DNA from: Algibacter mikhailovii
GTDB taxonomy: Bacteria > Bacteroidota > Bacteroidia > Flavobacteriales > Flavobacteriaceae
DNA length: 64,000 nt
NCBI RefSeq assembly: GCF_014651495.1
Contig: NZ_BMWZ01000001.1
Coordinates: 126,575-190,574 of the forward strand
Direction: 5' to 3'
The notes beneath the pieces were generated by a model that did no database searches, had not been told where the DNA came from, and saw only the letters and a program-made list of their open reading frames with translations. A program made the translations under genes and the position numbers. Positions 1-8,412 of this stretch are shown piece by piece. Position 1 is the first letter of the stretch; every line of letters starts with the position of its first letter.

Positions 1-814
1 AATTCATGAATTTTTGGAATTGTCGATAAAAAAAAGGCAAACTTTCGTACCCACAATCATACGCTATTTGACTCACTTGTTTATTGGTTTCAATTAATAA
101 TTTGCAACTTAAATTGATTCTATATTCATTGACAAAGGTGAAAAATGATTTGTTTAAAGATTTTTTAAAGAATCTACAAAAAGATTCATCACCCATATTT
201 ACAAGATTTGATACTTCGCTTAAAACTATTTTATGACTATAATTTTCTTGAACATAATCATAAACCTTATCAATTCTGTCATTCGATTTCCTATTTAGTT
301 TGGGCGAAAACCCCTCTGAAGTAAGTGTTTTTATGGTATTAAGCGTACTTAGTTCTTCTAGTAACTTCAGAAAAAGTAGCATTTTTTCAAAGCCATTCTT
401 GTTGAGAATGCTAGTTAATGTATTTATGGTTTTTTTTGAATTGATCGTTTCAAAGCGAATGCCTTTTGATGATTTTTGTAATAGTATTTTGATATGTTTA
501 AATTCGTTCTTTTCAAGCCACCCTTCTCCTAAGAGATCATTATCCCATTGAATTACAATTGATTTTACAGTATCCTTATATTGGTGATCACTTTTCCAAC
601 AATGCGGTAAATTAGAGCCAATTAAAACAAAATCTCCTGCATTAAACTCTTGTATATGATTTCCAACATATCGTATTCCGGTACCTTTAACAATATACGT
701 TAACTCGTATTCTGGATGAAAATGCCACGGCGCATCGAAATGTATATTTTCATATTTAAATGCATAAAATGAATTGGAAAGGGATGAAGGGATTTTTTCA
801 AATTGAGCTTTCAT
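1..814 (-). CDS. AraC family transcriptional regulator (C-terminus cut by window edge)
   Basis: Reading the minus strand from the ATG at 814 gives about 271 codons open to the window edge. The N-terminal part is a cupin-type sensor domain (motif WHFHPEYEL near residue 30, then YVGNHIQEFNAGD). The C-terminal part carries the two AraC helix-turn-helices, ending in SQIAYDCGYESLPFFYRQF, the conserved second HTH. Only the last few residues are missing. It is divergent from the P450 operon across a 304 bp gap, so it is the likely regulator of that operon, probably sensing a sugar or pathway intermediate through the cupin. Ligand and sign of regulation are inference. Confidence 0.9.
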   Translation of the reverse strand, partial: MKAQFEKIPSSLSNSFYAFKYENIHFDAPWHFHPEYELTYIVKGTGIRYVGNHIQEFNAGDFVLIGSNLPHCWKSDHQYKDTVKSIVIQWDNDLLGEGWLEKNEFKHIKILLQKSSKGIRFETINSKKTINTLTSILNKNGFEKMLLFLKLLEELSTLNTIKTLTSEGFSPKLNRKSNDRIDKVYDYVQENYSHKIVLSEVSNLVNMGDESFCRFFKKSLNKSFFTFVNEYRINLSCKLLIETNKQVSQIAYDCGYESLPFFYRQFQKFMN

Positions 815-1118
815 AAACAAGAGAATTTGCAGTCATATATATTTAGTTTTAATACTTATTATTTAATTTCTATCAAAATAAGATGCTTGTGTGACTAATG
901 CATTGCTTAAACAATTTATGGTATTAAACAACTACTATGCTTTAGAAGTTGAGCTAAGTGCTTTTTAAAATTCAATACTTATTTTGACTGTAATATTAGT
1001 GAAATTTATATTAATTATCAAAATAGGCATCTTTTTTGTTAAATATGATTATATTTTTTTAGAATGGATATATGATTTTTGAAACGTTATTTAGAACACT
1101 AATTTCAAATATGTTACC
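815..1118. promoter_or_regulatory. Divergent promoter region between AraC regulator and P450 operon
   Basis: A non-coding, very AT-rich 304 bp stretch must hold the promoters of both divergent genes. The ten-base string TATCAAAATA occurs at 871-880 and again at 1016-1025, and its core TCAAAATA also occurs inverted at 980-987. These are candidate operator half-sites for the AraC protein. The strings are AT-rich and could recur by chance, and I could not fix -7/-33 boxes with certainty. Confidence 0.35.
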
Positions 1119-2285
1119 ATGGCAAAAAGTGAAATCTCAGACCCTTTTGAAAAAGCGCGATTAGAGAAAGGTATAGGTGAAATGGATGATCAAAATGATC
1201 CTGTAATTATGGCATTACGTCATAAGGATGTAAGAAGGTGTGCCCACAATCATAAAACGTTTATTTCTGGTGCAGAGCCAGGACGCATTGTTATTCCTTC
1301 TGAAGTTAGCATAAGGGATATACGTCAGATACCTTTTGAAGTTGATCCACCCATGCATGGCGTGTATAGAGCCGTTGTAGAGCCCTGGTTTAAGCGTCCT
1401 TTGGAAGCGGATTATAACACAGCCTTAAAAAAACAAATTGGAGCTATAATAGATGAAGCGCTATCAAAAGATGTTGTTGAGGTTGTAAAAGAATTTGCTT
1501 TGGTATTACAATCTAGAGCATTAACTTTATTATTTAATGTTCCGTTTTCGGAATCACAAACTTGGATATCCTGGGGAACACATGTTTTTAGAAGTCAAGA
1601 AACAGCCTTAGATGCTAGCAAGGCCAACGTATTATATGATTATATAGATAAGCAAATTACTCATGCCATTGCTAATCCAGGCGACGACTTTTATTCAATG
1701 CTTTTAGCCGCTGAAGTTAATGAGAAAAAATTAACCAAGGAAGAAATTAAAGGCGTCATAATTTTAACTTTTGCAGGCGGTAGAGATACAGTTATTAATG
1801 CGGTGACCAATTCCATAGCCTATTTTGCTGAACATCCAAAAGCATTACATAGACTAAAAGAAGATCCGAAGTTGGTGAATTTTGCCATTGAAGAATTGAT
1901 ACGGTATTTTTCACCATTAACCCATATGGGACGTGTAGTCACTGAAGATACTCATGTTTGTGAACATGCTGTAAAGGCTGATTCACGTATTTCATTAAAT
2001 TGGGCTTCAGCAAATCGAGATGCCTCCGTTTTTGAAAAACCCAATGAGGTTCTTATTGACCGAAAAATAAATCCTCATGTGGCTTTTGGGTTTGGGACAC
2101 ATAATTGTTTAGGAGCAACCCATGCTAGACAAATATTGAAAGTTTTAATAAATATCTTAATAGACAAGGTGGGTTCCATTGATATCATTGAAGCAGAAGA
2201 TAATATTGAAACACTTGGTGAATTTAAGCGTAAAGTTGGATTTAATAGTATTAAAGTGAAGTTCAACGCATCAAATACATTATAA
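1119..2285 (+). CDS. Cytochrome P450, probable sugar O-demethylase
   Basis: 388 aa, the normal length for a soluble bacterial class I P450. The I-helix oxygen-activation motif AGGRDT lies at 219-224, the K-helix ExxR at E259-R262, and the heme loop FGFGTHNCLG at 323-332 with Cys330 as thiolate ligand. No membrane anchor is present. Ferredoxin and reductase genes follow at once, so the full electron chain is local. In marine Bacteroidota such P450-ferredoxin-reductase sets are known to demethylate 6-O-methyl-D-galactose from porphyran or agar, releasing galactose and formaldehyde. Assignment to that substrate rests on gene order (AraC, P450, Fd, FdR, ADH, esterase) and is inference; fatty-acid or terpene hydroxylation is an alternative. 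The family call is certain. Confidence 0.93.
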   Translation: MAKSEISDPFEKARLEKGIGEMDDQNDPVIMALRHKDVRRCAHNHKTFISGAEPGRIVIPSEVSIRDIRQIPFEVDPPMHGVYRAVVEPWFKRPLEADYNTALKKQIGAIIDEALSKDVVEVVKEFALVLQSRALTLLFNVPFSESQTWISWGTHVFRSQETALDASKANVLYDYIDKQITHAIANPGDDFYSMLLAAEVNEKKLTKEEIKGVIILTFAGGRDTVINAVTNSIAYFAEHPKALHRLKEDPKLVNFAIEELIRYFSPLTHMGRVVTEDTHVCEHAVKADSRISLNWASANRDASVFEKPNEVLIDRKINPHVAFGFGTHNCLGATHARQILKVLINILIDKVGSIDIIEAEDNIETLGEFKRKVGFNSIKVKFNASNTL

Positions 2286-2305
2286 ATTTTTAAAAAACTT
2301 AGGAG

Positions 2306-2614
2306 ATGACTAAAATAACATTTATTACACAGGATAATGAATCTATAATTGTTGAAGGAAATTCAGGCAATGTTATGGAACTTGCGGTTCAGAATAAGAT
2401 TAAAGGAATAGAGGGTAATTGTGGAGGAGTATGTTCCTGTGCCACCTGTCATGTGCATGTGCAACCTGAGGACTGGGATCGTGTGGGGGCACCAAGTACT
2501 CTAGAAAGTGATATGCTAGAATTTGACGACCATGTAAGTGAATATAGCCGACTGTGCTGTCAAATTAATGTTGATGACACGATTGATGGCATTGTTTTAA
2601 AAGTGGCTAATTAG
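2306..2614 (+). CDS. [2Fe-2S] ferredoxin (putidaredoxin/adrenodoxin type)
   Basis: 102 aa. It has the vertebrate/putidaredoxin-type ligand spacing Cys39-x5-Cys45-x2-Cys48, with the last ligand in the RLCCQI motif (Cys85 by analogy with putidaredoxin). An AGGAG sequence lies directly before the ATG, one of the few clear ribosome binding sites in the window. It would carry electrons from the reductase downstream to the P450 upstream. It lies 20 bp after the P450 and 2 bp before the reductase, so the three genes are almost surely co-transcribed. Confidence 0.94.
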   Translation: MTKITFITQDNESIIVEGNSGNVMELAVQNKIKGIEGNCGGVCSCATCHVHVQPEDWDRVGAPSTLESDMLEFDDHVSEYSRLCCQINVDDTIDGIVLKVAN

Positions 2615-2616
2615 TA

Positions 2617-3870
2617 ATGACAGAAGCTGCATCCAATAAAACTTGCATTGTTATTGGCGCAAGTCACGCCGGTGTTAATTTTGCATTTGCTTTACGCCGA
2701 AATGGCTGGGCTGGTGAAATTTTAGTTTATGATAGCGATCCTGAATTACCATATCATAGGCCACCTCTGTCTAAGGGCTATTTGTCTGCTCAAGACAATT
2801 CGCAACTAGATTTACTATTTCCTAAAGAAAATTATGAAAGCGAAAACATCACATTAAATCTCGGAAAAAAGGTAATAGCTATCGATAAATTATTAAAAAC
2901 AATTGAATTGTCTGGCGGTTCAAAGCAAGGTTATGACACCTTGGTTCTCGCTTCGGGAGCACGCCCTATTGTACCTAAAATTGATGGGTTACAAGGCGCA
3001 AAAAATGTGTTTTCATTGCGAACGTTTGGCCACACCGTTGGCATTCAGCGAGCTCTTCTAGCTTCAGTAAATAAGCGAGTTGTCATTATAGGCGGTGGTT
3101 ACATCGGTTTAGAAACCGCAGCTTCACTAAAAAAGGCAGGTGCTAATGTTGTGGTTTTAGAGCGTGAAAAACGTGTGCTGGAGCGGGTTACTGCTCCTGA
3201 AATGTCTGTGTTTTTCAAGGATTTACATCATGCAAATGGTGTGGATTTATTGACAAGTAAAAATGTAATTTCCATCGAAAACTCGTCAGGTGTTAGCACG
3301 GTAATTTGTGACGATAAAACTAGCTATGAAGCTGATGTGATAGTTGTTGGGGTGGGTATAGAAGTTAATACTGAATTGGCTGCTCAGGCGGGATTAGAAT
3401 TAGAAAATGGCATTAAAGTCAGTACTTCAGCAAAAACAAATGATGCACATATTTATGCTATTGGAGATTGTACTTTTCATTATAACCAACATTACAAAAG
3501 ATATATTCGTTTAGAATCTGTGCAGAATGCTGTTGATCAAGCAAAAGTTGCTGCCGCCGCAATTTGTGGAAATGAGGTGAATTACGATGTTATTCCTTGG
3601 TTTTGGTCTGATCAATACGATGTAAAACTACAAATGGTTGGTTTATCACAAGGCTATAATAACGTTATAAAACGTATTGAATTGGGTAATGAAAAATGTC
3701 AATCGGTTTGGTATTTTAGAGATGATGATTTATTAGCCGTTGATGCTGTAAATAACGGAAAAGCATATGTTTTAGGAACACGTTTTATTAAAGGAAAACA
3801 AATACTTGATAAATCTAAACTGAAAGATGTTTCGATACCAATTAAACCAACAAGTTTTTTGTTAGATTAA
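2617..3870 (+). CDS. NAD(P)H-dependent FAD ferredoxin reductase
   Basis: 417 aa, the length of putidaredoxin reductase-type flavoproteins. An N-terminal FAD dinucleotide fold starts at VIGASHAGVNFA (12-23), the HRPPLSKGYL stretch at 47-56 is typical of the family, the second Rossmann motif GGGYIGLETA (159-168) binds NAD(P)H, and IYAIGDC (279-285) contacts FAD. The acidic E182 at the end of the second strand favours NADH. It starts 2 bp after the ferredoxin stop. Its role is to reduce the adjacent ferredoxin for the P450. Confidence 0.93.
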   Translation: MTEAASNKTCIVIGASHAGVNFAFALRRNGWAGEILVYDSDPELPYHRPPLSKGYLSAQDNSQLDLLFPKENYESENITLNLGKKVIAIDKLLKTIELSGGSKQGYDTLVLASGARPIVPKIDGLQGAKNVFSLRTFGHTVGIQRALLASVNKRVVIIGGGYIGLETAASLKKAGANVVVLEREKRVLERVTAPEMSVFFKDLHHANGVDLLTSKNVISIENSSGVSTVICDDKTSYEADVIVVGVGIEVNTELAAQAGLELENGIKVSTSAKTNDAHIYAIGDCTFHYNQHYKRYIRLESVQNAVDQAKVAAAAICGNEVNYDVIPWFWSDQYDVKLQMVGLSQGYNNVIKRIELGNEKCQSVWYFRDDDLLAVDAVNNGKAYVLGTRFIKGKQILDKSKLKDVSIPIKPTSFLLD

Positions 3871-3881
3871 ATTTCAGAACA

Positions 3882-4997
3882 ATGAGTATACAATGTAAAG
3901 CTGCAATAGCAAAAGGAGATGGAACCTTTTCAATTGAAACCATAGAAATAGGAACCCCTAAAGAAGATGAAGTACTTGTTGCTATAAAAGCGGCGAGTTT
4001 ATGTCATACCGATCACGATTCGTTACATTGGGGGAAACCAATTATAATGGGGCATGAAGGTTCAGGAATTGTAAAGGCCATTGGTAAAAATGTAACCCAA
4101 GTAAAAATAGGAGATGCGGTAATATTAAATTGGGCAACACCCTGCGGTGAGTGCTTTCAATGTACTAATGAAAATGAGCATATTTGTGAACAAAATTCAC
4201 CTGTAGTCGCCGGCGCAAATGGTTACACTCCGGGACATGCGCACAAAGATGGTACTACTTGGCGTGGAAATTCTATTGAACGGTCTTTTAATATTGGAAC
4301 CATATCTGAATATACATTGGTAAAAGAATCAGCGGTGGTAAAAAACCCGATTCAAAATATGAATCATAGTGCAGCAAGTATTATAAGCTGTGGTGTTATG
4401 ACAGGTTTTGGCTCAGCAGTAAATACTGCTCAAGTTGAAGAAAATGCCTCTGCTGTAGTCTTAGGAACTGGTGGTGTGGGTTTGAATGTTATACAAGGCA
4501 TTAAGGTTTGTAAAGCTTCAAAAATTATCGCTGTTGATGTTAATGAACAACGCTTAGAAATGGCACTTGAGTTTGGTGCTACCCATACTATTTTAGCAGA
4601 CAGAAATGATAAAGGTTTGCTTAAAGCTGCTGAAACAGTAAAGGAAATGACCAATGGAAGAGGTGCTGATTATGCATTTGAATGTACGGCAATTCCAGAA
4701 TTAGGTGCAGCGCCGTTAGCTATGGTAAGAAATGCAGGCACTGCAGTTCAAGTGAGTGGCATAGAAAAAGAAGTTTTAATTGATATGTCCTTGTTTGAAT
4801 GGGATAAGAAGTATATAAACCCCTTGTATGGCAAATGTAGTCCGCAAAAAGACTTTCCTAAAATTGTAGAGTACTATAAAAATGGAGATATAAAACTAGA
4901 TGAAATGATAACTAGAAGCTATCCCATAGAAAAGTTGGAACACGCGTTTCAGGATATGCTTTCAGGAAGAAATGCTAAAGGTGTTATAGTTTTTTAA
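3882..4997 (+). CDS. Zinc-dependent alcohol dehydrogenase, class III-like (probable formaldehyde oxidation)
   Basis: 371 aa medium-chain dehydrogenase. Catalytic zinc ligands are Cys41, His58 (GHEG) and Cys170. The structural zinc has Cys88, Cys91, Cys94 and Cys102. The NAD fold motif GTGGVG is at 195-200, and Asp219 at the end of the next strand indicates NAD preference. Length, both zinc sites and overall pattern resemble class III (S-hydroxymethyl-thiol) dehydrogenases. It sits 11 bp after the reductase, so it belongs to the P450 operon. The likely job is oxidising the formaldehyde released by demethylation, free or as a thiol adduct; a sugar or alcohol substrate cannot be excluded. Confidence 0.85.
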   Translation: MSIQCKAAIAKGDGTFSIETIEIGTPKEDEVLVAIKAASLCHTDHDSLHWGKPIIMGHEGSGIVKAIGKNVTQVKIGDAVILNWATPCGECFQCTNENEHICEQNSPVVAGANGYTPGHAHKDGTTWRGNSIERSFNIGTISEYTLVKESAVVKNPIQNMNHSAASIISCGVMTGFGSAVNTAQVEENASAVVLGTGGVGLNVIQGIKVCKASKIIAVDVNEQRLEMALEFGATHTILADRNDKGLLKAAETVKEMTNGRGADYAFECTAIPELGAAPLAMVRNAGTAVQVSGIEKEVLIDMSLFEWDKKYINPLYGKCSPQKDFPKIVEYYKNGDIKLDEMITRSYPIEKLEHAFQDMLSGRNAKGVIVF

Positions 4998-5028
4998 TTT
5001 ATATTTAAAGGAAGTTTACTTTAGGCTA

Positions 5029-5097
5029 ATGTCAAAAGTTAAACACCCTGCTCTTGAATGGGAATTCGTAAAAGATTGTAACTACTTAGGGTACTAA
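5029..5097 (+). other. Small ORF of 22 codons between dehydrogenase and esterase genes
   Basis: An ATG-initiated open frame of 22 codons (begins MSKVKHPALEWEF, ends NYLGY) fills part of the 173 bp gap between the dehydrogenase and the esterase. I do not recognise the sequence. It could be a gene remnant, a leader peptide or chance. Confidence 0.15.
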
Positions 5098-5170
5098 TTT
5101 TATTTAATAAGTAAGTGGAAGCTTTAACTTTAACAAAAGACTGAATAATAAGCATTGCAATTAACTTTTT

Positions 5171-5971
5171 ATGAATTCAAAATTTAGAACAACAGAAATA
5201 TCAAACTCAGAATATGAGAGTAATAACCTAAGATTTATTACGGTAAAAACACCAAATTTAAAAGGCAGGGGAGATGTTTGTGTTTTTGTTCCACCATTTA
5301 AGAATTTAAAAGATATCCCGATAGTGACCCTATTGCATGGGGTGTATGGGAGTGCTTGGATATGGAGTCAAAAAGCTGGGGTTCACCTTACAGCTTTAAA
5401 GATGATGGAGCAAGGGTTGATTAAACCTATGGTTATAGCTATGCCTTCAGATGGCCTATGGGGCGATGGGTCGGCATATTTACCACATCATAATTATAAT
5501 TTTGAAAGTTGGATTGTGAATGATGTTATTGATGTGGTCAGGGAGAATATTAATTGTGTGAGTAACAATTCTGATTTGTTCATTGCAGGATTATCTATGG
5601 GGGGATATGGCGCATTAAGACTTGGTGTAAAGTACCATGATAGATTTAAGGCTATATCGAGCCACTCTTCATTGACAAATACCAATCAAATGCATTTGTT
5701 TGTCGAAGAAAAGGAAAGTGACTATTTTAAGAATATGGAAGTGGAGAATGACCTTTTTGAATTGATGAAAAGGAATAAGGAGATGTTACCTTCAATACGT
5801 TTTGATTGTGGAAAAGCGGACCTACTAATTGAGTACAATAGGATACTTCATGACAATCTAATAAACCTAGGAGTTAAACATTCATATCAAGAATTTGAAG
5901 GTAAACACGAATGGAGCTATTGGCAGGAGCATATTAAGGATACATTAATATTTTTTAATTCCTTAATTTGA
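5171..5971 (+). CDS. Esterase of the esterase D / S-formylthiol hydrolase-like alpha/beta hydrolase group
   Basis: 266 aa, no signal peptide, so cytoplasmic. The oxyanion motif HGVYG is at 56-60, the nucleophile elbow GLSMGGYGALR at 140-150 with Ser142, and probable acid and base are Asp217 and His246. This is the fold of esterase D, CE1 esterases and S-formylglutathione hydrolases. Next to a class III-like dehydrogenase it would complete formaldehyde oxidation by releasing formate from a formyl-thiol. Alternatively it may deacylate an algal sugar. The 173 bp gap leaves open whether it has its own promoter. Confidence 0.78.
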   Translation: MNSKFRTTEISNSEYESNNLRFITVKTPNLKGRGDVCVFVPPFKNLKDIPIVTLLHGVYGSAWIWSQKAGVHLTALKMMEQGLIKPMVIAMPSDGLWGDGSAYLPHHNYNFESWIVNDVIDVVRENINCVSNNSDLFIAGLSMGGYGALRLGVKYHDRFKAISSHSSLTNTNQMHLFVEEKESDYFKNMEVENDLFELMKRNKEMLPSIRFDCGKADLLIEYNRILHDNLINLGVKHSYQEFEGKHEWSYWQEHIKDTLIFFNSLI

Positions 5972-6066
5972 GTGTTTCTCGTTTTTTTATACAGTGGTAT
6001 ATTTGATGGCCTAAATCTATAATTCAGGTAAATAAGCGCTTTTTCAACTAAAAGAGTTTTTAATCT

Positions 6067-7125
6067 TTAAAACCCAAAGGTGTCTTCAAACCAGCCGAAG
6101 AATTTACGCATGGGTTTGTTGTCATTGAATCGGTATCCAAGGTATAATGTAAAATAATCAGAAAGATTATTAAATTCATCATTTTGATTATTGGTATAAT
6201 TACTATTTCTGAAATTAAGAGATGTACCAAAAAACCAACGATAATCGTTGTATCCCAAAGCTAGTTCACCGTCTAATGTAAAGGCTAGGCTGTTAAAAGG
6301 CGCATTAGTCTCAGGCCTTTTATAATATTTAAGTTCAGTCTTACTATATCCAATTCCAGGGTGAACTCCAATAGTAGCAAACCATTTTTTATTATAAACA
6401 AAAGTATGAAGATACCCAAGTTGACCAACAAGATAGAAGTTCTTTAGTTCGTCAATTTCGTTAATAAATTCATCGTTATTAAAGATAATATCTGTGCTAC
6501 TCAAACCATATTTAAGTCTGGGTATAATGCTACCGGCACTTTTTAATTGCCGTTCTGTCTGTGCGTAATGTGCTCTAAATGAAAAGTTCCTATTTACAAT
6601 AAAATAGGTGCTTCCTTCAAAAGAGTCATACTGCGTGTCTTTTAATGCCATGTTATTTTTAACACCTTCATTGGTCCTTTCAATTTCAGTATAAAAGCCT
6701 TTGAATTGATTATAACTTAATTCTTGCCGCATTCTATCTGAATAAAAGAAATTAATAGATAAACCCAATGAACTGCTGTTTTGAGCTGCCTCATTAAACT
6801 CTGGATTCATTAAGAATTTTGGCGTAAAGTTGGCGCTTAAGGCGATCCATTTATAATCGAAAGAGGCGCCTATTTTGTATTCTGAAATAGGTATTAAACT
6901 TATTCTGTTTCCGGTGGTTCCGTTTTTATATTCAATTTCTCTTATATCTGATGAAAATGTGCTTTTAACAATAATGTTTTCAAAGTAATTAACTCTGTAC
7001 AAAGTATCATAGCCTTTTATTTTAGCATGTTTGGCCTGCATATCTAAGTCATAAGACCTGATTTTTTGAGCTAACAATTCATTAACCCATAGTAACGATA
7101 AAACAAGGAATATGATGTGCTTCAT
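6067..7125 (-). CDS. DUF4421-like outer-membrane beta-barrel protein
   Basis: 352 aa with an N-terminal signal peptide (MKHIIFLVLSLLWVNELLAQ). The rest is rich in alternating aromatic and polar strands, such as LYLGYRF near the C-terminus, and it ends in Phe, as integral outer-membrane barrels do. I assign the DUF4421 family from the overall pattern, not from a search. Function unknown. It converges with the esterase gene across a 95 bp gap that shows no clear terminator hairpin. Confidence 0.7.
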   Translation of the reverse strand: MKHIIFLVLSLLWVNELLAQKIRSYDLDMQAKHAKIKGYDTLYRVNYFENIIVKSTFSSDIREIEYKNGTTGNRISLIPISEYKIGASFDYKWIALSANFTPKFLMNPEFNEAAQNSSSLGLSINFFYSDRMRQELSYNQFKGFYTEIERTNEGVKNNMALKDTQYDSFEGSTYFIVNRNFSFRAHYAQTERQLKSAGSIIPRLKYGLSSTDIIFNNDEFINEIDELKNFYLVGQLGYLHTFVYNKKWFATIGVHPGIGYSKTELKYYKRPETNAPFNSLAFTLDGELALGYNDYRWFFGTSLNFRNSNYTNNQNDEFNNLSDYFTLYLGYRFNDNKPMRKFFGWFEDTFGF

Positions 7126-7227
7126 CTAGTAATTTGTTGTTCGTATATTAATTAAATGTTTTAAAGGAATTAAGCCAGTTTGAATAAATATAAAAGTTAA
7201 TATCCATTTATAAAATAGGGCATAAAT

Positions 7228-8406
7228 TTATATTGGTTTTGTGATTATAACGCATTTATTATCGTCCATAAGCGTTGTGAAAAACAAATATAAATCTCCT
7301 CCATCCTTAATTTTGTGTTTTTTTCTGATTTGTTGCACAGTTTCTGGAAAATTTCTAGTCGTAATATTGGCTTTGATTATCGCCATTTTTTTAAGGTTCT
7401 TTTTGTTATATGGAAGAATATGCTCAATTTTAAAACGTCTACCAGGAAAATCTATGAGTTTGTCATTAGTGTACAGATGAGAGTGTTTATTCAGCTTATA
7501 AACAATCAGTTGTTGCGATATAGCATGAAAAGCGCCAGCTTTTAAAACGGCTGAGTTGGGTTCGTATAAAAAAGATTGAGGTAGACTGTATTCAGAAATT
7601 GCCGTTGCCTCCTCTTCAAAAGAAGTCTCAAAAATTTGTGTTTTTTCTGGTTTAATATTTACCGCTTTAATGTAAATATCATCCTGATAATTGTTTTCCA
7701 AGATCCATAATAACTCCTTAACCTCATTGTTTACTGCAATTATATGGATAGATTTAACATGCTTTAATTCAGCTTTTCCAGAAGATAAATCCAGCAGCGG
7801 TGATGTTTTTATGAGAATGTGCTTAGTATATTGAAAAAGTAAATCTAAATGTTCTGGAACGTTTGGCAGACAATCTTTTAAAAAAAACACTTTACCCTTA
7901 CTATCATGTCGTCGTGAAGGGTCTATGTAGATCCAATCATAGGTTTTATTGGAGCTCGATACAAAGGATATCCCGTTCTCAGCGATAGTTTTTATGTTTT
8001 TAACTTGGAGCTTTCTGTAATTGTGATTTACAATATGTGAAAGGGAGGTGTTTAACTCACAATGCTCCACAGTAGTAAATTGTTGAGAAAAGTAAAAGCA
8101 ATCTACTCCAAAACCACCGGTTAAATCAATTATAGAATCACCAAAAATTAATTTTGATTTATAGCTTGCTGTGACTTCCGAAGATGTTTGTTCTATATTT
8201 AATCTATTGGGGTAGTAAATACCAGGTGTGAGAAACCAAGTAGGTAACTTTTTTTTAGCCCGGTTTTTAGACTCAATTTGCTCTATAATTTCCTTAGTGT
8301 CAACCTTGGGGAAAGTCGTGCCTTTGAGTGCAAGCGTTGAAACATCCGTTTTTAAATTGGCATTAATAAACTCTTGAACGTCAGTATTTAAAATAAATGG
8401 ATTCAA
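7228..8406 (-). CDS. Class I SAM-dependent methyltransferase with THUMP-like domain (PG1098 family)
   Basis: 392 aa. The SAM-binding motif I is DLTGGFGVDCFYF (94-106), followed by the acidic motif II around E115. The catalytic-site motif IDPSRR at 161-166 takes the place of the usual DPPY. The C-terminal third, rich in Lys and beta strand, fits the THUMP-like/ferredoxin-like domain of the Bacteroidota PG1098 family. Likely an RNA or nucleotide-modifying enzyme; the substrate is unknown. The start lies 6 bp after the end of the upstream AI-2E gene, so the two are probably co-transcribed. Confidence 0.85.
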   Translation of the reverse strand: MNPFILNTDVQEFINANLKTDVSTLALKGTTFPKVDTKEIIEQIESKNRAKKKLPTWFLTPGIYYPNRLNIEQTSSEVTASYKSKLIFGDSIIDLTGGFGVDCFYFSQQFTTVEHCELNTSLSHIVNHNYRKLQVKNIKTIAENGISFVSSSNKTYDWIYIDPSRRHDSKGKVFFLKDCLPNVPEHLDLLFQYTKHILIKTSPLLDLSSGKAELKHVKSIHIIAVNNEVKELLWILENNYQDDIYIKAVNIKPEKTQIFETSFEEEATAISEYSLPQSFLYEPNSAVLKAGAFHAISQQLIVYKLNKHSHLYTNDKLIDFPGRRFKIEHILPYNKKNLKKMAIIKANITTRNFPETVQQIRKKHKIKDGGDLYLFFTTLMDDNKCVIITKPI

Positions 8407-8412
8407 TTTAGA

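Noticed and set aside
300-551. 83-codon plus-strand frame at the left end
   Set aside because: Antisense to the AraC regulator, whose cupin and HTH motifs are evident on the minus strand.
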